Positions 51,101 to 63,616 of a stretch of DNA of 64,000 nucleotides are shown here, piece after piece. The stretch's first letter is position 1. The number at the start of each line of letters is the position of its first letter. The translations under genes were made by a program, and so were the position numbers. Below the pieces are notes generated by a model. It saw only the letters and a list, made by a program, of their open reading frames with translations, was not told the DNA's origin and did no database searches. Source of the DNA: Oryzias latipes (taxonomy: Eukaryota > Chordata > Actinopteri > Beloniformes > Adrianichthyidae); assembly GCF_002234675.1 (NCBI RefSeq), contig NC_019859.2, positions 1,766,240-1,830,239 on the forward strand, given 5' to 3'.

Positions 51101-54100
51101 AAGACACGTGAGGTGAAATCTAAAAATGAGATTTGGAGTTTAACCATTAAAATTCCTTTTTTTTAATGCATCATTGAAACTGTTGTTACAGCTTTTTCCA
51201 ACAGAAATGTCATGTATGTTTGCAGCTAAAAGGAATAAATAAAAAAGCTTTAAACTGCAGAGAACTATATATTTATGAATGGAAACTTTTAAAAAAAAAG
51301 TTTGACCTGATTTGTTGTTTTTAACCAGAACTTCTTCAAAATTGTCATTTAACAAAAATAAATCAAAAAGCGACTTCAAGGTGATGAAGGAGCATAAATA
51401 TTTGCATCCTCAACGATGGCTGACTTTTCTTTTTTTACAAAAAGTAGAGTAGAAAATACATTTTCAAAATAAAGTGTGGGTGTCGGGTGTGATTTTACGC
51501 CGGAGGTGCTCGTTACTTCAGACGCCGGTCTCTAGTCGTGGCCGGGCGTCATGAAAACACACCTCCCACGCGCTCTCGTGCAGACGCCGGGTGTCTGTGC
51601 CGTTTGTGCTGCGAGTCAGTGTGGCGACGCCTGAGACACGGTCATTCGGTTTAGCGTTTAAATTCCGTGAGGCGGCAGCCGCCGAAGAACGTTCTGGTGA
51701 GGAATCTGCACGGCATTAAGGGGCGTTTCTTAAGAGCGGCGTGAGCAGATGGATGATGTTGAGACGACGATTTCCTGGTGGAGAGGCAAAGACGGCGAGC
51801 AACGAATTAACAAACTGCTTTGAGCGTGAATTATTGAGCAAAGGCGGAAAGGTGGGCGTGTCTCAGGGAAGGCGATCCGCGTGAAAGCCAAGAGGATTTT
51901 TGATGCTTCAAAGAGAAAAAGAAACGCTCACAGCCAGAGATAATCAGAACATCATACAATGTTTTCTCATCCTTTCAATGAATCTTGAAAGGTTCATCTA
52001 GTGTTGTTTTCTGCATTTTGTGACCCAACTTCACCGCAAGATGAACCCGTTAGCCGTCGCCGTTCTGCCTGGGAGTTTCCAATCGTCTCTAACAAATGCC
52101 GGCTGACAAACTAAAGGCAGATATACAGTGGTCGACAATTTGACATAAAGAAGAACTGATATGAAAGTACGAACGTTAGGAAAAGCTCTCAATACTGTGA
52201 TGTCATGTGACGTGACTGCCAGCGTGGTGGAGAAGTCGTACCGAAACACGTCGGTAAAATGATCATCTAAAGTTTGGGGAGTTTTTTTTTTGGTTTTTCC
52301 ACTAAAGATGAAAATATTTAATTTGCAAATCATGTTTTCTGTTAAAAACACTGTAGTAAGTTTAGTGTAAAGGACTGTGAGGGTTTTCTAGTTGTTCTAT
52401 TTCTATGTAGCTGCTGCAGCTGCATCTTCTTGTCGTCGATCTATCCGATCAATCGGAACTTTGAGGATGGAAAAACGGTGGAAAACATGTTCAGGATTTG
52501 GTGTTAAATGATCCAAAACAACAGTGATGTTTATGTTTTGTTTACTGCTGAAGTTAACCGGGAAGTTGATAGAAAACCTTCTGAGTGTGACGTTTGATTA
52601 CTGGGGGAGCAAAAGTTCATGGCTGGTCAGTAGCCACACGGTTCAGAACACACACCAAAATAAAAGTGCAGCGCTGGCCACACGTATTTTAGAAATGGCG
52701 TGCGAATAGTCACTTCCATAATTTCATGTCGTCCTGAGGCGACCCCAAGTGTACGTCTTTAATGATATAAATACGTTTGACCATCAGATTCAGAGAAAAG
52801 GCAGCTCTGGACTGACTTTTGGCAGATACCTGTGTGGGCGTCGGCTCTGTTGGAGAGGTTTGCAGGTTTGGAGAGACCGGCTGTCTTTGTGGGACGGGGG
52901 GCAGAGTGGCCGAAGCAGCTTGAACCACCTTCAAGGCCTGCTGGGGAATCTGGACCAGCTGCGAGTCGGCTTTGGGCTGGACCAGCTGAACCTGCTGCAC
53001 CACAGCCGGCTGACCGGGACTCTGGACAATCAGTAGGTTGTTTCCCGCCTGCAAAGACAGAAACATCCCAGATCCAGATCCAGATCCAACAAGTCTTCCT
53101 GAAACCAGCATCCTGCAGCAGACGGCACAACGTTCCTTGTGACTTCCTCCGGTCCTCTCAGTTCGGCGCGTAGATAACTGCTAATTTAAGTGAAAATCTC
53201 TGCATCTATGAATCTTTTTTACCACCATCAAGTTTTCTAAACCTGCGTCGGGACTGTTTTAGATGTTTAGCACCAAATAAAACCCAAACGATGCCCTCCC
53301 CCAGTGAAGTTCATCTTCTGCTGCATCGCAGACGCACCTGAATGATGTTGTCACCAGCCTCGATCAGTATGGTCTCCATTTGGTCCGGAGTCGGGGAGGC
53401 CGCCTGCGTGGGGGCGGGGGGCGGAGGCTCGGCCGGCAGAACCACCTTCCTCTTCCGGCCCCGTCGGCCCTTCTCGGGAGCCGTGAGGGAAGCCTGCGTC
53501 TCTGTGAGGATGGGCGCCACGCCCACCTCGCCGGTGGCCACGTTGAGCGGAAGCGTATGGCCGCCGGGCAGCTGCACCACCGTCGCAGAAGCGGCCTTTT
53601 TCGCCTTCAGAGACGGCTTGATGGCTACCGTCTTCTGCGGCGTGACCGGAGCGGCGGCGGCCGGAGCCGGCACGGTCATAGGAGCGGTGATGATGGCCTG
53701 GTTGGTGCCTGGAATGAGTTGGATCTGACCCCCCTGTGGCATCATCTGGATAGTCTGCGGTCCCTGGATCTGCGGCACCACCTGGTACTGGATGTTAGCC
53801 GGGCCGGAGGCGCTGGAGCGGGAAGGACTCTGCTGGATTGTGAGGACGATGGGGCTGCCGGGAGCGCTGGAGCCCAGGCCGGCGGGGAGCTGGATCACAT
53901 TCCCCTTAGCTGACAGGAAGCCCATGTTTTTGGGAGGAGCTGGGGCTATGGGGGCCGGCTTTATGGGGAGGAGCCTGCGGGGTTGCGGCTGCGCCGGCGG
54001 AGAGGTGACGGGGGCCTGAGCGGCGGGAGGGCCGATTTTACTGCAGGTGGCCGCCAGCAGGGCCAGAGGGGACGGCTGGGTGTCCTGCTGTGAGAAACAA

Positions 54101-57100
54101 ACACCTCCGTGAAAAACAGTTTCAAAATAAAAGCCAAGCGGCTGAAATAAAAGCACAAAGGTGTTACTCCACCTGTAACACCTTTGTGCTCCTCTTTGGT
54201 CCTCAAGCAACAGGATGAGAGTTTTCTACATTTAAACCTGGACCAATCTGGATCACACTACCTTTATGTGTTTTGTCTTTACACCTGAAAAACGATCAAA
54301 TTCATGTTCTGACCAAAAAAACGGAAACGATGCTGAACTGAGATCCTTCTAGGGAGGCTAAGATGATCAGATCATGAACAAGAAGATAAACTGATCGCTT
54401 TGTTTTCTCAAAAAAAAAACAATCCAAAACCTGTTTGGTGTAAAGTAAATTTAAGTAATTTAGACTAAACAAAAATGAATGAATGAACTTTATTATTACA
54501 CTGCTGAACTGTACTGAATGTCACTGCTGCTGCTGACAAAAGATTTTCCCCATTGTGGGATAAATAAAGTCTTATCTTATCTTATCTTCTTTCTCTTTCG
54601 GCTTTTCCCATCAGGGGTCGCCACAGCGAATCATCCTTTTCCACCTCACTCTATCATGGACATCTTCTACCCTAACATTAGCCAACTTCATGTCCTCTGT
54701 TAAGACATCCTCTTATCTTATCTTATACAGGTTTAAAAACATCATCAGGGCACCAAAGTACTACACAATAAAAAAAAAAAAAAAAAAGAAAATAAAAAAA
54801 AAAAAAAAAAAAAAAAAAACTTAGAGCAAATTATGAACAAGTATTAAAATTACAGCATAAAACTATACAGGGAAATAAACTACATGAACTAGTAGGAGAA
54901 GAAAAGCTGCCATGGACGACTGAGTATTACAAGCTTTTTCAAACAGACGTGTCTGACGATGGTGTTTCAAACTGCCCAGATGTGATTTCATGTGCAGTTC
55001 TGGAGGTAAGTTAACAGTTTATGTGACTTCAGGCCGTCAAACAGCAACTATGTATGTTTTACACATATGGCATGGATGAAAATTGGATTATTGTGTGTGA
55101 TTATTGCGCTGTTTATATGCAATTCATTAGTGATTTGTGGGTCAATTGTATCATTTGAACGTGACATGTGCGCCGAATATGCGATCTAAAAGTTATACTT
55201 TGATGGTTTGTGCGTGAAAAGTCTGTAAGACAAACGTGGAACAGTCGTGGAAAGACACACATTTGTGTATGGATCTCACAAAAAAATACTCGCAATTGCT
55301 TAAGATTAACGTAATAATTGTGCATAAACTACGTAAAATACTCGTAAACTGCATATTTTCTCAACCAACCAAAGTTTTGACAGCTCAAAACTGAAGTAAC
55401 GTCTAGAGCAGATGGCTGAAAGCCTCGACGGATGACGAACACAAGAAACACAAATGAATGAGGTATAACACGTGGAAAATGCACAAAATGTGCGCCGTGC
55501 CTCAGAATTGTGAGTTTTTACATCATTCATAGATTTGATGAATCTGTATTGGATGATCCAAGTAAAGAAAGGAGCTGACAGGATTTCTGCTTGAATCCAC
55601 AGAAAATATCTCACTTCAAGATTTCTGACAAAAACAAACAAACAAACAAACAATATTATTGATCAGATATAAAAACGTTGATACTTTTGAATTTCTCTAG
55701 TTTCCAGACTGAAATCAGCAACAATAACAGAGTAAAGCTAGTGCTAAAAAGGGAAAAACAAACAGAATGGGGGAAAACTGACACTTCATGGTGGTCAGAA
55801 AAAGTTTTTGGAGAAAAACCTTTGAGACACGTGAAAATAAAAACTTCTCAAACTTCTGAATATATCCTAAAAAAGTCGTTAAATAATCCTTCACTGACGG
55901 GAAACGTCAATGACTCATTTCCAGATAATGTTTGTAAAATCAAAGAAAGCTCTTTTTAGGACAAAAACGGACATGTTGAAACTGATCCACATTCAGAAAT
56001 TAGAGACGGCTCACTGCTGAATGATCCTCACCAAACAAGCTGTTTAAGCTGCTTATGCAAAAGGGCAGAAACCACACGAGCCAGTGTGGATGGAGGTTTG
56101 TGCTGGGAACCTCTGGTCCAGTAGAACCTAACGGATTCTGTGGTTCTCCACAGGGAAAAGCATGAGACTCAATAAAGACCGGATGTGAGCGGAGCTTTAA
56201 CCAGCACTGCAGTGCTGCTGCAGCTAAGAAAGAAGATCTAACGGAGGATCTAAGGGAAGATGTGGAAAAAAGGCCCAGTGGGGTCCGGAGAGATTAGGAG
56301 ATCCTGAAAAGTGCTGATGTCATGAGATCATTTGGACCTTGTCTTCTGTGACGGAGCATAATAAACTCACAGAAATGGTCAGATTGTTTGTAAAACGATT
56401 TCAATAAATCAGTAGACAGCAGTAACTCGCCACATTCAGCTAATGGCAAAACCTTAGTTTGAACCAAATGTGACAAAATAGCAGAACAATGTCCACTGGA
56501 AAGGTTCCCAACCAAAAACTGAGATGAATCTAAGTGTTTAGCAGCGACTGTTACTCACTTGCGTGGAAGCAGAGGAGGGCTGAAGGTATTCACTGGGGCT
56601 GACAGCAACAGTGGTGGCCATACTTCCTTCTTTATCTGAAACCAAAAACAGCGCATCAAAATGAATAAAGACTGGTTGCGTCTTATTTTCAAAACTCCAG
56701 AAGCTACTGGAAGGTCAAAACTCTCCGAGCTTCAGCCAAACGTTCTCACATTCAGCGGCGGCGCTGCTACTGAAGATCTGAGCAGAAGTCAAGGCTGGAG
56801 GTCCCAAATCAACAAACTCTGACACAGCTTTAGGAGGTTTCTGTTCTGGCATTTAAAGAAAGGCCAAAATGCCTTTCAAATGGAAATGAACAGACAAAAA
56901 TGAACAATGTTTTGATCAAACTTGCAGGCACAAAAAAAGCTAAAAGTTTCAAGTTAAAAGAAACAAAATAAAGAAGTCAAGAAGAAGACGTGTTAAGACA
57001 TAATCGTTAAGGTGCATCTTAAAAGTAGAGATGAAAGCCTTTCAAATAAGGCCTCTGCTGCCCTTTAATGCATTTAAAAAAATCTTTTTAAGTAAAATAA

Positions 57101-59424
57101 ATCTATTTATGTTGCTATAAATTGGTTTTGGATTTAACTCTTTTTTTCCCCTTTTATCCTTAATCTAATGCAGCACTTTGAAAACTGGTGTCTGTTCTAT
57201 AGGAATCAATACGAGGATACAAAGGAGGACTTCTGACCTTAAGGTCACTTGTTTATCTGTTTCTTCAGCTTCAAAACAAACAGCTGAATAAAAAGAGAAC
57301 TTTCTTTCTCTATTCTTTTTCACTTTATATCCTGTTTCTCATAAAAATATATCGATTTATATTTGCTTCCCTTTGCAAAATGATAAAAAAATGTGCAGAA
57401 AGTTCCAACAGAAATGTATTTGTTATGCAGATTTAAAAAAAAACAATTAGATTTTTTAAAAATCTACAAACAAATTGAAGTTATGTTCACATTTGGTTGC
57501 ATTGTTCTCCTGGTTTGAGCATTTAGTCCATCATCCGTTCCTGAGTGTCATCTTTGATTTTTATACGTGTTTTTTCTGTCAGAGGTGAAGCTTTCTGTCT
57601 CACAGCAAAAGCTTTCCAGCGGTTCAAAGGAAAAGAAGAAGAGGACGTATGGCTCTGGGTAAAATCCAGATGTAAACAGGTTGGAGAGTTCTGTTGATGA
57701 ATGAAGGCCCGCTTCAGCCCAGACCTAAAAGCTGTTTGGAGAGATGAATGGATGAATAAGAAGGTGAAATCACTGCAAACAGCAGGACTCGCATCTCTCA
57801 CAGCATCACAGAGCGCCAGAAATTTCATGAAAAACGTGTTTTTCCTTGACATTTCAGCTTTTAGGAAAATTCAGAATGTGGTATGTTTATTGGAAGTTAT
57901 TTTTAAACAAGTTATTGTGTTGGCATCTGATGCCTCTATGAGTTTAGTATGACACAGACTCGCTTCACGTCAGAGAAATTCAGAAAATCAGAACTGTGCT
58001 CCTCCTGAGAGACCATAATCCTTCAGAGTTTCACGTGGCAACACAGTCCTCCCCTTGTTCTAATGAACACACCAACAAAACTAGTAATCCACAATACACA
58101 ACGGAACAATAAACGAATGTCCAGATAATCGCTAAGCAATGAGTTAAAGGGCTTATTTCATGCAAAATCAATATTTAACTTTCTCCGTGGGGCTAGTGGT
58201 GATCGGCCAAACACTTTCCTTTTACATGAACAATCTGCAAATCCATCTTTGCAAAAGCTCGGATATTGTTTGTTATTGTGGGAGAAACGGACACGCCACC
58301 AAGGCCGCCTCTAGGATGATGTCACGAAAGGCAGAGCCTCAGATATCCAGTCATCTTACTTTAGGTAGGAAAATGAACTCCGAAAATAACTTATATTTCA
58401 TAAAAAAATCCTTCTTTAAAGTGTCAAAAGTAATATATTATCATATATAGGGATACAGATAACTCTGAAAGTAATAAGAAGAGCATGGTTAGACCCTGAA
58501 GGAAAACAAAGAGTTGCTTTACGCTGAATGAGGTAGAAGCAGAACTTAGTTTAAAAATGAAAAATATATTGTACTAATATGCAAACTTAAAATGTATTAT
58601 TATACACACACCTCTAACTCGGCTGCTTTTCCACAGCGATGAAAACTGCAGGAAGATAAATAAAAATACACATATAGGTCAATCAACACAACTGCACTAT
58701 CTGCCAACTTTATTAACACAAATGATACCAATAGATGTGTTTGCACTGCATCACAACCAGGACCTGTTGTCCAAAGAGCTGCCTGCCTCACTACTACACT
58801 CCTTCACCTGAAACTTTCCACACCGGGATACCGGACCCTGCTCGGTGGTTTTCCCCGTCACCGTGATGCAATTTCGGGCCCCGCGTATGCGGAATAATAA
58901 TGCAACGTGTTTGTTTCCACCATCCCTACGTCACCACCAGAAACAAACTAAGTTCCAGGCAAACCGCTAACGCTAGCTAGCTAGCCAGTTAGCTAAGAAA
59001 CTGACCAAAACCGAGCAACATTTTTACAGACTAGTAGTTCAACCAGATTTTGCCCTCAGTTCTGTCCTAACTGGATCCAAACTTGCAGAAAAAAATAAAA
59101 AATAAAACCATGTGTTTGCTGGGTTATAGTGTTAGTGAGGGTGCATAACTAGTCAGGGGGGAAACAAGTGGAAAGAGAGAAAAAAAACACAGCTAGCTAA
59201 TGAACAGCTAGCAAGTCAAACTCTTTGATAACGTTACAGCAAAAGGCAGCCCTTTTCCGGAAGTGCATCGCTTATTTTGGTGAGCTCGACCATCCGAGCT
59301 CCCCTGCAACACACGTATACGTGCACATATATGTCCAGTGCTTATCTCTTTGCATAAAATACAATGTTTAACGAAGTAGAATGTAATATAAACATCAACG
59401 TTTTAATTCCTACCCACCGCTCAT
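48105..59424 (-). CDS. sp2: Transcription factor Sp2, complete
   Basis: Coding exons 5' to 3': 59424-59418, 56635-56559, 54087-53338, 53048-52830, 51093-50805, 50097-49920, 49527-49334, 48205-48105. Total 1815 nt, 604 aa plus stop (human 613). The seven-base first exon (ATG AGC G) joins to give [20 protein letters not shown], matching human MSDPQTSMAATAAVSPSDYL. Then SP box [14 protein letters not shown] (~35), Gln-rich activation regions ([54 protein letters not shown]), [15 protein letters not shown], Btd box CTCPNC (~500) and three C2H2 fingers ([45 protein letters not shown]). Finger 1 has Leu where Sp1/3/4 have His (KTSHLRAH), diagnostic of Sp2. Nuclear factor working largely with NF-Y at CCAAT promoters. 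Confidence 0.96.
48500..48985 (+). mobile_element. Non-LTR retrotransposon ORF fragment in sp2 last intron
   Basis: The plus-strand frame contains [40 protein letters not shown] and DPRCR, a C-terminal region I know from teleost LINE polyproteins just before a zinc-knuckle-like motif. It breaks off there into a 32-bp minisatellite. The clade was not determined. The rest of the element is absent. Confidence 0.7.
48956..49114. repeat. 32-bp minisatellite, five copies, seeded from LINE coding sequence
   Basis: The unit begins TAGATCTACCACACCAGACC and recurs every 32 bp about five times, nearly without variation (one A for C near the end). The first copy lies in the LINE frame encoding [11 protein letters not shown]. 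Confidence 0.92.
54480..54720 (+). mobile_element. LINE 3' tail fragments with TTATC repeats
   Basis: TTTTCCCCATTGTGGGATAAATAAAG followed by TTATC units is a LINE 3' end. Directly after comes a second teleost repeat segment (TTTTCCCATCAGGGGTCGCC, CACAGCGAATCATCC), and TCTTATCTTATC recurs near 54710. Two repeats appear abutted or nested. Intron of sp2. Confidence 0.6.
54769..54819. repeat. Poly(A) tract
   Basis: About 50 bases, almost all A with single G and T interruptions, downstream of the LINE-like tails. Confidence 0.9.
54820..56558. other. sp2 intron, nothing recognised
   Basis: AT-rich intronic sequence between exons 2 and 3 of sp2. Open frames up to 115 codons occur but show no domain, splice-linked exon or repeat I can name. 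Confidence 0.5.
58140..58490 (+). repeat. Dispersed repeat, shorter copy (pair with 15490-16085)
   Basis: The start (TTTCATGCAAAATCAA) matches the head of the longer copy. The sequence then jumps to GGGGCTAGTGGTGATCGGCC, skipping the ~220 bp present at 15530-15760. Intron 1 of sp2. Confidence 0.75.
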
Positions 59425-59665
59425 GACGACATTCGCTCTCCGTGAGCCTTGAAGACCGAGCCCACCGAGGAATACGCCCGCGATGCTACACCAATCCACG
59501 TACAATGGTGGGTTGAGTGACGTCTAAGACGACCAATCGGCTTTAGGGATTGGTAAGATTGACACCAAATTCAGCCAATCTTAATGCGGGACATATTTAC
59601 AGTGGTCGATGGATGAAACTTCGGCCAATGGGATAAGGAGAATGCTCCAACGGGGCGGTGCTTAG
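59425..59665 (-). promoter_or_regulatory. sp2 promoter with clustered CCAAT boxes
   Basis: Upstream of the start codon, CCAAT or ATTGG pentamers occur at 59491, 59533, 59549, 59575 and 59625, four in one orientation and one in the other, with a GGGCGG-type GC box near 59655. No TATA box is evident. Multiple CCAAT boxes indicate NF-Y control. The transcription start was not located. Confidence 0.55.
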
Positions 59666-60309
59666 ACAATAAACCGCAAGCAAGTAAGCGCCCTATTAAC
59701 AGCGAGAACACGCATTTACTGACATTTTTAGCGTCCAATATGGGTTTTGAGGGGCAGTCCAAACAAGAAAAGGCCGACAGCTGTAATGTTCAGTTAAAGA
59801 AGCCTCCCCTGTCCTTTAATTTTTAATAAAGGGCAGGGGAGATCTCGGCAATGGAGAAGTGATCACTGTCGCAGATTTAGACAGATTCACGAACACTATT
59901 TGAGAGAAATGGTTGTTTTGTTCGTGGAAAATGTTTCAGATATTCTCATCTCATGGGAGCAAAAACAAAAGTGTTGCTTTCGTGTCTCTGTTCAGTGCAG
60001 TTATCACATATTTCTGGCAGAGTTGCAACAAACATTACACCATGGACTACTAAGTTGCATTGAGATGATTCTATATGACACAACGTTCTTTTATTTTGAA
60101 AGGAAGTCATGTGAAAGTCTGTCAAGTCATCAAATAATTTGAAAAAAAGGCTAATTTCTTCTTAAATTCAAATTAATTTTATTTTTAAGGCACCTTTCAT
60201 GTAAAGAAAATATTTCATCTCCATAGCAACCATTTTATGTTTTGGTCGCCTGGCGATAACAAACAGATCAGTGTCAGTTTCAAATGAATTGGAAAGAGAA
60301 CACTTTTGA

Positions 60310-61600
60310 GTTTCCTTAGCAACAGAGATTTATTGCTAACCGTGCCCACATTCCTTATATGTCTATATCCAGTGTTTTTCATTATGTTCAGTTCCAGCCA
60401 TGGATGCATGCATTCGAATTTCACAGAATTCCATTGAAAGACATGGGAGTTAGAACAGTGCACCACATTTGCTAGCTCGCCATGTGCACGCTGTTCAAAA
60501 TCTAAAACTTCTAATTCCAACATTTTGTCCACAGTAGCTTGCCATTGATGCCCCAGAAGTTTTGAGCCGATTGATAAAAATCCCAACTGAAAAGTTTAGG
60601 TTTGTATCCTGTAATGAAGATGGACTTTTCCCGAAGTCAAAGGTCGGTGAAGCCTTTTCCCGAAGTTAAAGGTCGACGAAGCTTTTATAGGCGGTTGTAG
60701 ACTTACGTTAGCAACATTTGTGTGAAATGTCGTGAAAATTGCAAAAAAAAAGTTAATTTTTCCATACTGTGTAAAAACGCGAAAATTGCGAAATCGCAGA
60801 TATTGGCACAAAATGGCTGCCAACCGTAGGTCATGTCGCCACCTCGTAATGATTTTAATACTTTGTTTGGATATTCCCGACAAGGTCATATCAGTTTCAT
60901 TAGCGGATTGTAAAAAAAAAAAATTCAAAAATTTTTTTTTTGTCGAATCAGCACTTTTTTTGCGACAGTTTTTTGTTTACCACTTCCACATTCCTTTATC
61001 GATCTTGTCGTATGTTACATCGTTTTGTTCAGCGTGGGCCAGGGAATCGCATCTTTCATTTTCATGACATTAGGATAATAAATGTGCTAGCTATGATCGC
61101 AACAGTTGCGAATTCGCCCTGCTCACGCCGTTCAAAATCCACAACTTCCAATTCCAACATTTTGTCCACAGTAGCTTGCCATTGATGCCCAAGAAGTTTC
61201 GAGACGATCGATTAATTCCTGAGGACGAGTTACGGTTTGTATCTGGTACTAAAAGTACTTTTTTTTTCAAAATGCAAGATGGCGGCCTTTTCCAAAGGTC
61301 AAAGGTCAACGACATGTCTGTGGTGTTTGTAGACTGGAGCTGGCAGCAAGTGTGTGCAATTTTGTGAAAATCGCTCAAACAAAAGTGTCGTTTTCCCATA
61401 TTGTGGAAAAACACCAAAATCGCCAATTCTCAGAGTTGGCCACAAAATGGCCGCCAAGCCGTAGGTCGTGTGGCCGTCCCATATTGATTTCAAAACTTCC
61501 TTGGGATATCCCCAACATGTGTGTTTTGGTTTCGTAACTGTATTTTGAAATAGTTTTTTTCGGCCCCAAACGCGATTTTCGGCCCATTCATTTTTTTTTA
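60310..61600. repeat. Two diverged tandem copies of a ~610-bp repeat
   Basis: Copy 1 (about 60310-60940) and copy 2 (about 60945-61600) share CATTTTGTCCACAGTAGCTT, GCCATTGATGCCC, TCAAAGGTC, GTGAAAAT, ACAAAATGGC.GCCAA and CCGTAGGTC, in the same order with ~20% or more differences. Not coding. Confidence 0.7.
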
Positions 61601-61619
61601 CGGGATCGCTTGCCGTGAT

Positions 61620-61630
61620 GTCAACGTCTT

Positions 61631-61666
<36 letters not shown>

Positions 61667-61675
61667 GACGTTGAC
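61620..61675. repeat. Poly(G) tract (34 bases) between 9-bp inverted arms
   Basis: GTCAACGTC (61620-61628), three bases, G run 61632-61665, then T and GACGTTGAC (61667-61675), the exact reverse complement of the first arm. Could form a stem with a G-quadruplex-prone loop. Confidence 0.85.
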
Positions 61676-61847
61676 TTTGAGGAAATTTCATTTTCAATTT
61701 ATCCTAGGTGTGTGCACATTTTGGTGAGTTTTCGAGCATGCGGCAGGGGTCACATTTTCGCCGAAAGGCGCCGAAATCTTTCCAACTGCGAAAACAATCT
61801 GGTCCTTGTTGAATTAGGTGTAGTGAGTGCCGTGGCGGGCCATAACC

Positions 61848-62252
61848 AGGGCTGCACGATATGAGGAAAACTTGCCATATACGATTTAAGTGATCAATAT
61901 TGCGATGACGATATAACTTGCGGTATTTACACAAATAGCAAAACAACCAAAAACATATTTCCATTTCACTGGAACAGTTTAAAAATTACACTCCAGATGA
62001 CCCTCGTCTGCATAGGAGGCGAGCATCTAACATAAAAGAGCTCCATCTGATTGGTCAACAACGTGGAGGCGTCCATCCGATTGGTCAAAAGCATAAATGG
62101 ATTTATTTGACTCGTCAAATCCTTCAAGCTGCCATGAGATTTTTTTAGCACATTTAAGGTAACCATTTCTTGCAATTTTCGCCGTTTTTTGCATATTGCA
62201 CAGATTGATCTCGCGATAATGATAAATTTGCGATATGTTGTGCAGGCCTAAT
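61848..62252. mobile_element. hAT-like MITE with GGGCTGCACGATAT ends
   Basis: Left end CAGGGCTGCACGATATGAGG; right end, inverted, GGCCTGCACAACATATCGC. The interior has characteristic (C)GATAT(A) and ATTGCGATGA stretches. This end sequence is one I know from abundant fish hAT MITEs. No clear 8-bp target duplication. Confidence 0.6.
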
Positions 62253-63480
62253 TACAACATAAACAAACAATACAAACTTTAATACTAAGATTAAAAAAAA
62301 TCCTAAAAAAGTATAGCAGATCCTTCATAAGATAAATATTAATTGATGGAGTACAAATGTGACACGAATGCACAGTCTGCGCAGACGTGATCGCGTTCTG
62401 TTCCGTCTGCACTGGCCTGGTTTCAGCGCTTTCTCATCTGTGCCCCACAAGTAAATGCAATCGCAATCTACAGCAAGCCAGAGGTAATGTAAAGAACAGG
62501 GTTTTGGCCATCAAAAGCGCCATTTTTTTACGCACTTCTTAAAAGTAGCACATAATTGACACAGTCAGGACGGGCGTAAAAAGCAGCATTAAATGCGTTC
62601 AAAGCTGTGCATCCAAAACGCTGTTTTTCTGCGTCACATATGGGTGACGTGCTGTTATGTTTGCTGTAGTCTGGTGGTTAAAACAGCAGCACTTTTTTTT
62701 TTCCAGCAGTAAGTGTGGGTTCGGTTTCTTTCTTTTGCTGACTTTCAGTGACATTATTGTAGTTAGTGCGTCCTTTTTATTTACTCTTATTCTTCTTTTC
62801 GTTTATTTACATTTATTTATTGGATTGATTGACTGATTGATAATATATAAAACATATCAAAGCAAGCTATCTTTGTTGCTGACAATAAAAAAATAAATAT
62901 ATTTTTTTGTCCTCATAACATGCTGTTACAACCAAAACACCTGATTCAGAAATCAGTCATAACTTTGCAAATGATGTATCAGGCTATTCACTCATTCCAG
63001 CAGAGGTGTGTGGTGGTGCAGCGATAAAGCAGCCAGCGCTTCATGCCTTGCTTTACTTTTTTACATTTACATTTTCTCAAACGTATTCAATTCTTTTTAG
63101 ATCTGGGGAAGCCGGAGCGCCCGGAGAGAACCCGTGCTAACTGGATCCTCTTCCAGTGAAGCCACAGCGCTGATCCAAAGAGCATTAGAGCGGGAAAGAC
63201 TGCTGTGACTTCCATTCAACAAGAACCTTCAGTGTGTTTGCCGGTTACCATAGTGACGGCATTTTTAGTTAAATAGGTTGGGTTGAAGGTTCCCTGGAAG
63301 AGGATCTGGTTTAAAGTCCCAAATGGATTTAAAAAAAAAAAGAAATCAAAAAGATTTAAATGAACAAAAAGGTATTTTTTTAACTATATCATAAAAACTG
63401 TTTAGAAATTGATCCTGTTTGGAATTAATAACTAAACTTAGAGGCTGAATGCACCCTGTACATTCCTGCATATTTATTTC
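62253..63480. other. Interval without recognised gene
   Basis: AT-rich intergenic or intronic sequence. No coding exon, RNA gene or named repeat recognised. Confidence 0.5.
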
Positions 63481-63484
63481 TTAA

Positions 63485-63605
63485 TATTCTATAAATGTCT
63501 CTAATTTCTTATTTCCTACTGGTTATCTAAAAATGTCTCTATTTTTTTTTCTAATAATCTAAAATGTCTCTAATGTTTTATTTCCTACTAGCAATCTAAT
63601 AATAT
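63485..63605. repeat. Short degenerate tandem repeat, about 50-60 bp unit
   Basis: AAATGTCTCTA followed by a T-rich run and TTATTTCCTACT, then ATCTAA, recurs about three times with differences. It adjoins the stop of the acidic frame and may lie in its 3' UTR (AATAAA on minus at 63577-63582). Confidence 0.6.
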
Positions 63606-63616
63606 AACCTAAACCC

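Noticed and set aside
53342-53913. Plus-strand frames of 128 and 177 codons
   Set aside because: Antisense to the Gln-rich sp2 exon. GC-rich sequence leaves reverse frames open.
60215-61697. Minus-strand frames of 110-132 codons
   Set aside because: They lie in two copies of a diverged repeat. The related frames are interrupted differently in each copy, with low-complexity stretches including the G/C run.
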